The position numbers were made by a program, and so were the translations under genes. A stretch of DNA of 64,000 nucleotides from Oscheius dolichura (lineage: Eukaryota > Nematoda > Chromadorea > Rhabditida > Rhabditidae), in contig OW051497.1 in assembly GCA_932521035.1 (NCBI GenBank), forward strand, positions 2,108,001 to 2,172,000. Reading direction: 5' to 3'. A model generated the notes under the pieces. It did no database searches and had not been told where the DNA came from. It saw only the letters and a program-made list of their open reading frames with translations. Of this stretch, positions 34,005 through 45,010 are shown piece after piece; the stretch's first letter is position 1, and each line of letters opens with the position of its first letter.

Positions 34005-35426
34005 TTAAGTTTGAGCCATTGTAGGCTTGATAACATGAACGCTGTCGCTTCTTTTAGTTTTTCCAGTAATAAAACCAAACACGACGCGTCTGTAGCCATC
34101 ATTTGTTACTGCCAATAGTACACATCCGAATAGGAATAAGCATGAAAATGCCCAAAAGATTATGCTGAATAGAACTAGAAGGGCGGTAGAACTTTTCAGT
34201 TGAGTTACCTGTTCCACCAGAGCCGGTAAAGGCACATACTAAGAAAGTAGCAGATATTCCAACAAAAAACAAATTGTAGAAACTTGTCTGAATACGTTGA
34301 GTGGACAATACAGGTGGGGGAAAGCTTACCTGTAGAATTAGACCTATTGCCAACTTTTTATGCATGATTCTAGTCTTCGAGGACATGTTTACTCTTATGT
34401 CATTCAATGCTCTTAGAATCCAGGTGGCAAACAAAATACTGACAACAATGAAGGTGGACATTCCACAGCCGACAATACCTAGCCAAATCCTCACTGCTGG
34501 CGACGCGCTTGACAGGGCTACTGTTTTAGTGTCAAATAATCGCAGATCCGAGGGATTAAAAGTCTAAAGCAAGGCGGTTAAAAGGTGGCATTCTTTGTGA
34601 GACCTCGAAAAGATGTGCTTTAAACTTCTCCTGATCAAGGACACCGAAGGATAAACCAATAGCATTCACTAACACGGAAGGAATGAAGTAGTACCCAAAC
34701 AATGGATACATAATAAGAGGGCGACCTAGATAATGGTTGGGAGGAAGAACTGCCAACAACCGAAGATGGAAGAGAGGGCCCAGAGAAGTTATACTCACTG
34801 AAACGGTATGGTAAGGGAAGCTTCTGGGAAAAGACAACGAGCTAATTTTTTATTACTTCCTGTTTTCCCAAACATTCTCTTTTCTTACTAATTGTTTGGC
34901 CTACCGCACTACACTATCACCTGCCGGCTAATGTGCAAAGTAGAGATTATAGTGGCAAATGACGAAGCTTTTGATAGTTAGAAGGCCCTATGGTTATCAA
35001 GGACTCTTAATCTCATGGCAGACATCATTTTGCCATTATTCATCTGTGATTGCCCGCCGCTTTTTACCCGTCTTCATTAACTCACCCATTATTATAGCAA
35101 ACTGGAAAATGAGGATAACACTACTTGGAATAATGTCTTTCAGATAGCCGCAAGGATAAACAGCAATATAGGGAGATACAAGGACGGGAATGTAGCACAA
35201 ACTTAGAAATGCATGTGAAACGAATAATCTAAAGGATTCACTCATTCGATTCGAACTGTAATAAAGCTTACAAGGAATGATGAACCAATAGGGCAATTTT
35301 ATATCCATTTCCAATTTTACCGGAATGACAAACGATGAGATATAATGTAATGGGACCTATTACAACTGTAACAAAGCCGAATATTTTCATCACTAGAATA
35401 TAAGCCGGGAGCAAGTCAACATCCAT
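34005..35426 (-). CDS. Srh/Sri-like 7TM chemoreceptor 3
   Basis: Starts MDVDLLPAYILVMKIFG at 35426. Exon 3 (about 34604–34803) has LGPLFHLRLLAVLPPNHYL, and the fourth exon has KTRIMHKKLAIGLILQ. TM6 reads SFYNLFFVGISAT and the tail after TM7 reads LLAVTNDGYRRVVFGF; the stop is at 34005. Intact by eye. E-box 48 bases upstream. Exon 3 is almost identical to exon 3 of the receptor at 39904–41308, whereas exon 1 differs markedly. Confidence 0.82.
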
Positions 35427-35473
35427 GTCTGGCGTCGAGTAAAAGATTACGAATAGGCGGCTTTGTTGAATAT

Positions 35474-35479
35474 CACCTG
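35474..35479 (-). promoter_or_regulatory. E-box CACCTG upstream of receptor 3
   Basis: AATATCACCTGCATG lies 48 bases before the ATG. A second block ATTATGACCTCACTATG lies about 35 bases further upstream and recurs at other cluster members. Confidence 0.55.
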
Positions 35480-35995
35480 CATGAACGTTGCCAGGTCGTA
35501 TATGAATTCATTATGACCTCACTATGCTTGTTTGATTGAAAGGCACGCGTTTCGAAGGCGATGATCTTCCATCTGGGCACCGCGACGTATTCGAGTCCTG
35601 CCTGTAATAATATTATAATTTTAGTCAGTGTCCAAACTTATTTTTAAGCTTCAACGATCACAATTGTCGGATTTCAACTTCTGCTGCTGGCAACCGCCGC
35701 CACGTTGCTGTGGCACAGATTCCCGAGCGTCAGAAGCCGGATTGGAACAGTGCCGTAACCTCCAACTCGCGATGGGTTCGAAATCCCGAGCCGCCAGCAA
35801 GTGTTAGCCGAATTTCTACAACTTCTACCAACAGCAGCGGCTGTGGATGCGGAACCGAGACTTGCCCATTTCCTCCTCTGAAATGAAGACGTTTCTAATT
35901 CCAAATCCTTTCAGTCAGGTACAGAATTAGAGAAATAAGTAACTACGAGTATTTATTTTTTTAATGATAAAAACTTAAATTATTATTCTTCAACT

Positions 35996-36586
35996 CCCCC
36001 AGTCCCTTATTTCTCTGATTCTCCAGTTGACGATTGAGCAGCTTGACAAGGCCGTGTTCTTCATCGCATCTTCGAGTTCCTCAATCTTATCCGTTTTCTG
36101 TCCCTTCGCTCTCCTGGCTTTCCTGAAAAGTTTTCAGTTACTCGAATAAGTCATTCCAGTTCCCACCTTTGCTCCCTATTTCTCGGCTACTCATACAACT
36201 TCGGCACTTTCTTGCTATCTTCCAGAGTAGTAGGCGCGGCTCCATCTCCCATTGTTTCTTTTCGCTGCTGGCTTGCTTCACGGTGCTTCACGCTCCTCCT
36301 GAAATTCCCAAAAATTAACAAATGTAGCCAAAAAGCCATCAGGGTTTCTGCTCCGTCCCTCCCGTTTCTACGGGGGACTATAACTCGAGACATGCGCATG
36401 GTCACCTTTCACAGTCGCCGTTCAAATCTCCTTTTTAAAAACACAAAGGAAATATGGAGTCACCTGCAATGGAAGGGGTATGGGTAAACGCAGGGCATCT
36501 ACAGCTGTGTCTGGGCCACTCAAATCCACTCCGATGGTGTAGCTGGTCTCGGCAGGGCCATAGAAGCCCCAGCAGGTCTTGAAAAG
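35996..36586 (-). other. Unresolved gene fragment
   Basis: Exon-like stretches are flanked by acceptors: 36474–36586 reads LFKTCWGFYGPAETSYTIGV and ends at a GTGACT donor; 35996–36124 reads KARRAKGQKTDKIEELEDA and ends in a stop. The segment between them (RRSVKHREASQQRKETMGD) runs into a stop before a donor. I cannot join these in one frame. It could be a decaying gene. No family recognised. Confidence 0.25.
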
Positions 36587-36796
36587 CTGAAAAGTTAATT
36601 CAGTCAGAGGCTTTTTTTTTTATTGAATTGAATTTCGAAGCCTATTATTCAGTCTATTTTCCTAAATAAAGTTGGGCTGTTTGATAATACTCGCTGATTC
36701 TTCTTCACACAGGAAAGATGGGATTACCTACAATGGAAGAGCAGGTGAGAAAGAAAGCGATACGGCCACGGCCTGCAGCTAGGGTTGTCAACGGGT

Positions 36797-36842
36797 CGGG
36801 TCCTGGAATCTCGGCCCGGGCCGGCCCCAGGGCCCGGGGCTT
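36797..36842. repeat. GC-rich near-palindromic patch
   Basis: GGGTCGGGTCCTGG followed by CGGCCCGGGCCGGCCCCAGG and GCCCGGGGC stands out strongly from the AT-rich surroundings and can fold on itself. No gene. Origin unknown. Confidence 0.5.
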
Positions 36843-37022
36843 TTTCGAGCTTTTCGGGCCCAATGGTACAAAAGGTTCCCCTTTACATAATATGTGGGGG
36901 CTTGCCTTCTTTTAAGCGCTCTATGTAAATAGAGCCTTTTGTACTAATAACAAATCGTCGATAGAAAATGAAAACGATGTTGAACTTGGACGGAATACTG
37001 CTGTGGGTCATAAAAACCGAAA

Positions 37023-37041
37023 GGGGGGGGGGGGGGGGGGG
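37023..37041. repeat. Poly-G tract (19 G)
   Basis: An uninterrupted run of 19 guanines on the plus strand, in non-coding sequence. Confidence 0.9.
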
Positions 37042-37269
37042 TTTCTGCCTTATCTTCGCTTCTGCTTCCCCCTGTTCGTCATCAGATCATTTTCGCAGTT
37101 CAAACTTTCAAGAAAAAGAACAAATCGGTTCTATTGGCACTATCTGTCCATTGAACAACATTAAAACTTTAAGAGTGTGCGGATTATTCGTTAGAAACGC
37201 CATATAAAAAACGCGAGACATCAACGTAAAAGTGGATAGAACTGCAATGGGAGGTCAATTACTTCCAAG

Positions 37270-37592
37270 AAAACTTTCGACTACCTGCTCTACGGTAGCC
37301 AATTAACATACAGATTACGACAAAAAAAGATACGCCCATAAAACAGCAGTTGTAGAAGGATGTCTGAATAATTTGAGCAATTAAGATATTATGAAAATAA
37401 CCTGGATTATCAGGCTATACATTAGCTTCCGTTGCATGTTTTTGGTCCTCTGTGACATACTTGATTTTTTGTACTTCTTTCCAATTTTCCCAGAATGGCA
37501 TAAGATGAGGTAAAGGGTAATGACCTACGGCAACTACTAAAACTCCTGATATCTTCATAAATAGTATAAATGAGAACGAAGTGACTTTCCAT
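37270..37592 (-). pseudogene. Chemoreceptor with internal deletion
   Basis: Exon 1 begins MESHFVLIYTIYEDI at 37592 and slips frame to continue SGVLVVAVGHYPLPHLMPFW. About 40 bases later the sequence jumps directly to the pre-TM6 motif TKNMQRKLMYSLIIQ, then an intron and QTSFYNCCFMGVSFFVV. Exons 2, 3 and most of 4 are missing. Upstream E-box at 37680. Confidence 0.75.
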
Positions 37593-37679
37593 ATCTGGAA
37601 AGGGAGCAATGGAAATACAAGTACTGCGCTGTACCACCGAACTAATATGTAAATGAGAGGGAAACAACAGCTTCTATGC

Positions 37680-37685
37680 CACCTG
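37680..37685 (-). promoter_or_regulatory. E-box CACCTG upstream of a receptor pseudogene
   Basis: TCTATGCCACCTGCATAG lies 88 bases before the relic ATG; TTTATGATCTCATGACT follows about 35 bases further upstream, as at receptors 3 and 6. Confidence 0.45.
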
Positions 37686-37689
37686 CATA

Positions 37690-38277
37690 GAATCGTTGGC
37701 GTTCGTATGTACATTATTTATGATCTCATGACTCTGTGTTAATTGTGTGATCTATCTGCAGAAAATAGGGTAACTACAGTAACCTCGAATGAGTTGGAGA
37801 ATCAAATTTTATCCAACTTGTAGTGTCCGTTCTTTGATACAGTAACACGTACCAAATGCAAGGTGTTGGATTTTACTGTAACATCCTTTAGTCATAAGCT
37901 TGGTGTCACTAGCCGACTTCTTTTACCCTATGACCTTACCCTACGAGTTTATCTCCTCTAACAAGTGCCTGTTCTGAAGCATAGGGGGTATCAGGGACTG
38001 AGAAATAATGTTTATTCTATTATTTTCGCTAAACTCACTTCCTTTGTGGATGCGTTGTTGGCAGATACAACAAGGACCAGGTATAGCTGCGGCGACAGTT
38101 CCAAATCGAGGCTCCCCGAGGAGTTGACGGAAGGAGGAGAGCCAAGTCTGACTCTCGCACACGAGTTTAATACAGTTAAAACTAAAGCAAAAAATAACGT
38201 TTATTTATTCTGAATAGTCGGAACAGACATAGATTTTTCAATTCCGTGGGCAGCTCGAAACGTTTAAGAGAATGGTA
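37690..38277. other. Gap between two receptor pseudogenes
   Basis: No supported gene; open frames here have no splice or domain support. Confidence 0.45.
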
Positions 38278-39012
38278 TCAATAGCGACTGGTTCTAACTG
38301 CCTTGGAGAATGAAGTCCGAGGATTTATCGATGTACTGTGGGCCCTGCATTTCTTATTACAACACAGTTTAGCCACGCCTTGTCTGTAACTGTCCGTTGT
38401 TGCAACCAGCAAAGCGTGAGTAAAGTGGGAATCATATAATAGCTAATCAAAGGGTAGACTACATAAGGTAATGATTGGAAGGGAGAACAGCCAATAAACG
38501 AAGAAGAAACAGCGGAACCAGCGAAGTTACACTAACTGAAAAAAAAAATTATGGCAGATTTTTCAATATTATGGTTTGCAGTCAATATTTGGCCAGGAAC
38601 CTTCTTACTCACTGCATATTGACTAACCGTGTTTTCGTTATGCTGATCAAACATCTCAATAAACTTTAATGAGCTTACCCATGAATATAGATACTTGAAC
38701 AATGAAAAGAACAATGCTCGGGCAGAAGCCTTTCAAATATCCCGCCGGATAAGCAACAAAATAGGGAGGTACAACGATTGGGATGTAGCATCTCATAAAA
38801 AAATGAGACAGCCATATCCTGAATAGTTTCATGAATTAAATAGACGGGTGCACCTACAGTAAGTGATGAAAAAACAAAGCAATTTTGTATCGTTTGTCAA
38901 TTTTTCCGGAGTGGCAGAAGATAAGGTAAAGATTAATAGGGCCTACAGCAATTACCAAAACTCCTGATATCTTCATAACTAACACATAAATGGGAAGGAT
39001 GTCACTCTCCAT
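38278..39012 (-). pseudogene. Chemoreceptor lacking TM4–TM6
   Basis: Exon 1 (MESDILPIYVLVMKISGVLV from 39012), exon 2 (CYIPIVVPPYFVAYPAGYLK) and the start of exon 3 (SLVPLFLLRLLAVLPSNHYL) are well preserved. The sequence then runs straight into the post-TM7 motif LLVATTDSYRQGVAKL and stops at 38278. About half of the coding region has been deleted. Confidence 0.75.
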
Positions 39013-39903
39013 GCTTGAAAACAACTAACTTAATGAAACAGTCGTGCATGGTTTGGCATGATTCCGTATCGGCGCGCCCGTTATTTGAATTCCAATTTTT
39101 GGTCAACATTTATGCATTCATTTGTATTTGTCTTTTGAAAGATAGCATTTCTGCTCTCCAAATTCATCATAGAAGTTTCAGGAAATCTTCAGGACGGACG
39201 GAGAAATAGTAACTGAAGCGGTATGAAACGAAAAGAAACGTTCGCATTGGCAATTAATCCAAATGCTTCTTCGATAGTCGTCCCCCGGATCACATGAGAG
39301 ACTGTTCCTCGCAAGTATAAGTGCATGCTGCTTTGCGTGGTGTCAAATAAACGGATGAGAAAGAACAGCTTCTATACCACCTGCAGACGATGAAAAGTCG
39401 GCGTTTCATATGCGCATTGCTTACGATCTCATTAATCTGCTTAATCGTCCAATACCTCTGCAGCAAGGTTGACAACCACTTCAGGTGATCTTTGTGAAAT
39501 GAAATTTGAGGGTGCTTAGGTAACATGAACGCTACCTCGGCTGTTTTCCAATCATCGTTTGAAAGGCAGACGGCTGCTGTTTACGTTGCCTATCCATTCC
39601 GGCAGAGGAGATGCCATTGTTTTCGAAATACGGCGCTACTGGATCAACTTTCTGCCTCCCCTTTTCCCCTCGTATAGTTTTAAACCACTTTCACAAATCA
39701 ACCGAAGGTAAACGTGAGCGATTTATTTGTGGGAATACGACAATACGACGAGATAATGCAAAACGCATTTTTTGAAGGTAGACAGCCATCGTCTATTCAG
39801 CGACGCTGTCAAGATCAGGGGGCAATTGTAGAGCAGCAGGATCCTCGACATCAAAAAGAAGCTAATTTAAAGTGGCAGAGAGAGAGCTGGAAAACCGTCG
39901 TTT
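39013..39903. other. Gap with an orphan promoter-like module
   Basis: CTATACCACCTGCAGACG at about 39371–39388 and CTTACGATCTCATTAATC at about 39420–39437 copy the two-block upstream module of the receptors, but no exon 1 follows at the expected distance. Nothing else is recognised. Confidence 0.4.
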
Positions 39904-41308
39904 CTACATAACAAAGATACTGGTTCCTCTTTGAGGCTTCACAGTCCTACAACAACAGATGTTAACCGCCTGTCGTTTGTAGTTATCATTTGTTGCAATC
40001 AACAGTATGGAGCCCATGATGGTTCCGCATGAATATACCCAGAAGAGAATGCTGAATGTAACTGGAAGTGGCATAGCCTTCTAGAAAATATTGAAATACC
40101 TGTCCCACCACAACCAGTAAATGCAACAATTAGGAAACCCCATGATGTCCCGACAAAAAAGAGATTGTAGAACGCTGTCTGAATAATTTGCTAACAGACG
40201 TGAGGGGCGTAACTGGACAATTAGACTTATAGTTAATTTTCTCACCTGGACAATTAGACTTATAGTTAATTTTTTTTGAATACTTCTGGTTTTCGGAGAC
40301 ATTTTTGTCTTCAGACGATTCAACATAGTCAGTATGCAAGTGGCGAATAGTATGGTGATAATAATGAAGGAGGACATCCCGAGAACAACCATACCCAAAT
40401 AAATGAACACTGCTGTCGACGTAGTTGGCAAGGCTAGTGTTTGTTCATTAAACAATCTCTCGTCATAGATCTTATACTTCTTAAGAAAGCAGTGAAATAG
40501 TAGAATCCCCGCTCATACCTCTAGTAAATGTGCTTTAATCTCGTCCTGCCCGGATGAAGCGAAAGACAAACCAATGACATTCACTAACACGGAAGGGATG
40601 AAGTAGTACCCAAACAATGGATACATAATAAGAGGGCGACCTAGATAATGGTTGGGAGGAAGAACTGCCAACAACCGAAGATGGAAGAGAGGACCCAGAG
40701 AAGTTACACTCACTGAAACTCTATTGTTTTTCAGGTGCTACCGTTTATTTAATCCTTGTCTCTTTTTTCTTATTCATGGCGTCTGCCGCCACACATATCG
40801 GTGACACCTGCTAGTTTAAATAGGTAAAGCGACTGGGCAAAGAACGTGTTATCGTCATAGTGAAAGAGAGAATCTTTGCCGCCTAACTAATTGAGGTGAC
40901 TGCCTAGCCAGCTAGATTTATCCTATTATTTGGCAATTTTTGCAATTTTTTCGATACATAATGAGCTTACCCATTAAAGCAGCAACTTGAAAAATGAAGA
41001 GCATCCTGCCCGGACAGATATTTTGTAGTAATCCTCTGGGGTAGGCGGCCACATAGGGAGGTACAACAACTGGAATGTAACCTACACATAAAAAGACATG
41101 CGAGAATAATAATCTAAATAGTTTTTCTCAGTCAGAAGTGTCGTTGAGCTTACAATGAGTGATGAAGAATTAAGGCAACTTTATACAGTTTTCCAATTTT
41201 GGCAGAATGATAGACGATGAGATATAGTGTAATAAAACCTACTGTTGACGTAAGCGCGCCTATTATCTTCATAACTAGTATGTAGACTGGAAGAAAATCA
41301 ATGTCCAT
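39904..41308 (-). CDS. Srh/Sri-like 7TM chemoreceptor 4
   Basis: Starts MDIDFLPVYILVMKIIG at 41308. Exon 2 reads CVGYIPVVVPPYVAAYPRG and exon 3 reads LGPLFHLRLLAVLPPNHYL. Exon 4 reads KTRSIQKKLTISLIVQ, TM6 reads AFYNLFFVGTSWGFLIVAFT, and the tail reads LLVATNDKYKRQAVNICCC; the stop is at 39904. A 28-bp direct duplication covers the end of exon 4 and its donor (40213–40273), leaving two possible donors. E-box 47 bases upstream of the ATG. Confidence 0.8.
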
Positions 41309-41354
41309 GTCTGTTGTGAGGTGGTAGTACAAATACGACGCTTGGTTTTTTTTT

Positions 41355-41360
41355 CACCTG
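41355..41360 (-). promoter_or_regulatory. E-box CACCTG upstream of receptor 4
   Basis: TTTTTTTTCACCTGACACC lies 47 bases before the start codon. Confidence 0.55.
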
Positions 41361-41607
41361 ACACCACGTTGTCTGAGCAACCTCGCGTACATTTTCTATT
41401 TGCTCCCTTAGTAAACAAAATAAATTGAATTCTTCCGACTCAGTAGTAGTTGTATGAGTTCCTCTTGGAAAAGAAATTCATTCTGGTGGAGCTATAAACG
41501 GGGCTGGATAGAGCTCGACGAGAGCAATTTAGTGGTATATGATAGAGCCACAGAAGTGGAGAACTTGGGACGGAGCCCCACGATCAACTCTGGTGAGTAT
41601 CACCATT

Positions 41608-41627
41608 GGGGGGGGGGGGGGGGGGGG
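41608..41627. repeat. Poly-G tract (20 G)
   Basis: An uninterrupted run of 20 guanines, preceded by CACCATTG. Confidence 0.9.
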
Positions 41628-41708
41628 TCACATGGGTGAAAAATACCAAGTCCAATTTTGAACCTATTGAAATTTGAACCTTTTGAAATTATTTCGGCCG
41701 TGGTCCAT

Positions 41709-42062
41709 TTACCCTCCGGGACCGTCCGCGGCAAGACTTCTCGGCGAGGAGTCGTCCTCTTCCGTGATGGCGGGAAGCGGCTCTTCTGTTCCATGGGCTC
41801 GCCCGATACGGGCGGCGGGAGGTACTTGCCTGCCCGTACTGCATACGATTCCGATTACGGAGGGGTGACTTCCTTTGCTCATGGTCTCCGGCATCTGGGA
41901 GAGGGACCGGGTGAGCTCATCGCCGTCAGGTGCTTCCATGGGCAGCGGTACGGCTGGCTGTGGGTGTTCATAGGCGGGTTCTGGTTCTGGGAGATGGCCA
42001 ACAGGCTCGGTAACCACTGGGGTCTCAGGACTCGCCTTCTTCCTCGGGTGCTTTCGAGGCAT
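41709..42062 (-). CDS. Proline-rich ORF of unknown origin
   Basis: The ATG at 42062 (MPRKHPRKKASPETPVV) follows an ATTTCAG acceptor by two bases. The frame is open for 117 residues, rich in Pro, Glu and Ser, and reaches a GTAAAT donor at about 41711. It has the composition of a retroelement gag or a disordered nuclear protein. No motif is recognised. Adjacent 42100–42600 is GA-rich low-complexity sequence with no gene. Confidence 0.3.
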   Translation of the reverse strand: MPRKHPRKKASPETPVVTEPVGHLPEPEPAYEHPQPAVPLPMEAPDGDELTRSLSQMPETMSKGSHPSVIGIVCSTGRQVPPAARIGRAHGTEEPLPAITEEDDSSPRSLAADGPGG

Positions 42063-42628
42063 TCCTGAAATTGTGGTTCTGAGGGACCGACACTTCCTCG
42101 TGCTGAGACTGAGAGTGAGAGAGAGGGAAAAGGGTAGAGTTGAGAGGGGCGCTGAAAGGCGTCAGAAAAGTTGAGACTAGTGCCGGAGAAAGACGGGGGA
42201 AGAGATGGAGCGAGCTGATGAGAATAGAGGGGGTTTGGCTGACACGGGGTCTTATATACCGGGTGATGGGTTACTGTGAGAGAGAGAATCGGGAGGAGGC
42301 CGAGAGAGAGAGAGAGAAGGAAGAGTGCGCGTCATGTCGCTGATGTGCTGGGGACTGTAGCCCTGGAACGAGTTTCGAGGGGCGAAAAAGAGAGGCGAAT
42401 TGAGCTGTGCTGTACAAGAAGTTGTAGGTCATCTGGGCGAGGAGTCCTTTTCTTCTTTGTTGCTACTCGATAGATCGGAAGGAGGTCCTGAAAGAGAGTC
42501 GCCTCCTTCTTTGTTTATTTCTAACTCTGCTGTGCCCCGTTTTTTTGGTGGGAAGAAAAACAATTTTCTCTTTTTTTCTTTTATTTAATCAACAACAATA
42601 AGGAACAGGTGACAACGAAACGAGAGAC

Positions 42629-44450
42629 TCAACAGGTCACTGTAGGCGTAAGGCGTACACGATGAACTCCTGGGTGGAGAGGAGCCGGACCGTTCCAGTG
42701 GCCAGATTTATGGCCTTCGCGCAGACCACCATAGGAGGGGGCTGCACGACGGCCTGCAGGAGGAACGGCGGCCAGGTGTTCCTCGTGGTGTTCCTCCAGG
42801 GCGAGGACGCCCACGCGACTGGAGGCGCACAGGCCGCACTCCAGCCTGCGTTCTAGGTGGGCCATTTCCACGTGGCCCACCAGGAGGTTCCGGGTGGGGC
42901 GGCTGGCTCCACATCCTGGCCAGTGACACTGAAAAGGAGATTGGTATCTATATTGAAGCGGGGGAGCAGAGTCCCCTTCTTTGAGCTGGAGGTCTTCTCT
43001 TTGTGTTGAGACTGGATCTAGTGGCCTGACCGGGGAGGTAGAAAGGACTAGGCACCGGGGGAATTCGACTATGTTATCCATTTCCGTGCTTCCTTCCTTA
43101 AAGAGGTTCCCTATGTCTATTCTGGAGAGGAAGTCGGCCACCACGTTGGATTTTCCCTTCACATATTCGATTGTGATTTGATAGCTTTGTAGCTCGACAA
43201 GCCACCGGGCCAAGGTGTCATGGGCTCTGCAGTCTTTGACTACTGCATAGAGGGGCTTATGATCCGTCAGGATTCTGGTTAGATTTCGTATATCGTCGCT
43301 TTAAAGAACCGTAAGGCCGATATTATTGCGAATAGCTCAATGTGGATAGGTGACCATTTCTGCTGGGAGGGGGCCAAAGTCTGAAATACCCGACCGCGGA
43401 CAGCGCATCGTTGTCCGGGGCGGCCTCTTGCAAAAGGGCCGCGCCGACCGCCATTTGACTCCCGTCCGTGTGCAGAATGAATACGTCATCTTTTGGGAAA
43501 CTTAGGCAAGGTTTTTGTGTCAGTAGGCTTTTGATTTGTTGGGAATGAACCGGCGGAAGAAGTTAGCCATTCCTATGAAGGCTTTTACTCCTTTCACGTT
43601 CTTTGGTGGGGAGAGCTGATTAATTACTGCTAGATTACAGGCTGCTGGTAAATATCTGTCCCTGGTTACTTCGTGACCAAGAAATGTAACTGACTTTACT
43701 TCTGACAGCTTTTTGCCCGATAATTTGATGTTAAACGGTCTCATTCTCAAGAGAACTTTCTCAATGGATTGAAGATGGCCTTCAAACATTTTGTCGAATA
43801 TTACTATGTCGTCTAGGTAGACCAGACAATTGTCCTTTAATCCGGAAAGGATTTTAGACATGGCTCGGGAGAAATATGCTCCGGCATTCTTGAGGCCGAA
43901 GGGAAGGTACACTCCCTTGTGTGTGGACCGTCCACATTTCCGTTGGCTGTCTTTATCGAGAAGGAGCTGCATGTATCCTGAGGTCAGGTCAAAGGTTGTA
44001 TAGAACGCGTTGCCTGCTACTTTTTCCAAAATGTCCTCTATGCGCGGGAGGGGATAGTAATCGAGAATGGTAACGTCATTCAGTGGCCTGAAGTCTAGGC
44101 AGACCCGTAGGGATCCGTCCCTCTTCTTTACTAGAACCGTATTATGGACCCACGGGGTGTTACTTTCCTGGATTCTACCCGATTTTAGCAAACTTATTGA
44201 TATGATCGTCCAATTCTTGTTGGAATTTCATTGGGACCCTTGGTTGTCTGTGCCTCATAGGAGGGACTTCTGTTGTTTTGTCACTGTGAATTAATTCCTG
44301 GTCGTGCGATCCTAGATCATACGAGGAGAAGGAAATTCTTCTGCATAGCGCGCGAAAATGTCAGCCATTTTTGCGGACTGGTCTGCCGAGAGGTGGGAGA
44401 GGTCCGGGATGGGGATGACCAGTTTTTTCAGTTTCAATTGGATAAGCAAC
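42629..44450 (-). mobile_element. Ty3/gypsy-type retrotransposon pol fragment (decayed)
   Basis: Reading the minus strand from about 44450: a leader typical of gypsy RT (MADIFARYAEEFPSS, then VPMKFQQELDDHINKF), and RT itself (44191–43520) with LVKKRDGSLRVCLDFRPLND, motif A FYTTFDLTSGYMQL, motif B LPFGLKNAGAYFSRAM and catalytic motif C YLDDIVIF. Then comes a broken RNase H (ILHTDGSQMAVGAALLQ, YVKGKSNVVADFLSRI). Frameshifts interrupt it at about 44190 and within 43210–43520. Two C2H2-like zinc fingers follow RNase H (42776–42928), and the frame ends at 42629. No integrase core or LTRs found. Inactive. Confidence 0.88.
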
Positions 44451-44508
44451 AGCTCTTGAATTTAAAGATTCACTTGATCTTGAGGCGGGTTCGTGGTCTT
44501 TGCCTTCT

Positions 44509-45010
44509 TTAGTCGGGAGTCAGGCGGTTATCATCTCCTCGAACAACATGACCCGTCTTCTCAAAGAATGTGTTCTCAAATTTAGTCATGAGGATATCCA
44601 GGAGGGTGACGTCGGCGTAGCAGTATTCCCGGATCTCCTTGTCAAAGTCGAAGACGTGTCCGGACTGCATCTGGGCGATGTGGAACTCGTCGAACTTCTT
44701 ATTGTCCGCTTGATTCTTCTGATAATAGCCGTAGAAACTGCGACCAGGCATTGGATCCTGCTAGTTGAAGTTCTCCGGCCTGATAAAGGTGAATAGGAAG
44801 TCACTGAAGTGAAAGTGAAGAGGTACGATAAAACAGATAGTGAGACTGACTCCTTCTTTAAGCCGTCAATCTCAAAGGCCGTGGTGAATTTCTTCAGTGC
44901 CAATGGGACGTAGTTATACGAATCCAGTACACGCATCTGGACCAGTGGGCATGAAGTTGATCTTTCTCCCGTTTATGATTAGCATTTTTGGCTTCAGAAC
45001 TGTCAGCCGT
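44509..45010 (-). mobile_element. Polinton/Maverick-type DNA polymerase B fragment
   Basis: Reading the minus strand from about 45010: KMLIINGRKINFMP, then (after an apparent one-base slip) RVLDSYNYVPLALKKF, a probable intron, and then PGRSFYGYYQKNQAD and EIREYCYADVTLLDILMTKF. The order and the YCxxDVxLL motif are those of the exonuclease domain of protein-primed family B polymerases, as in Polintons. Only this part is present; the polymerase palm is missing. It abuts the gypsy fragment. Confidence 0.7.
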
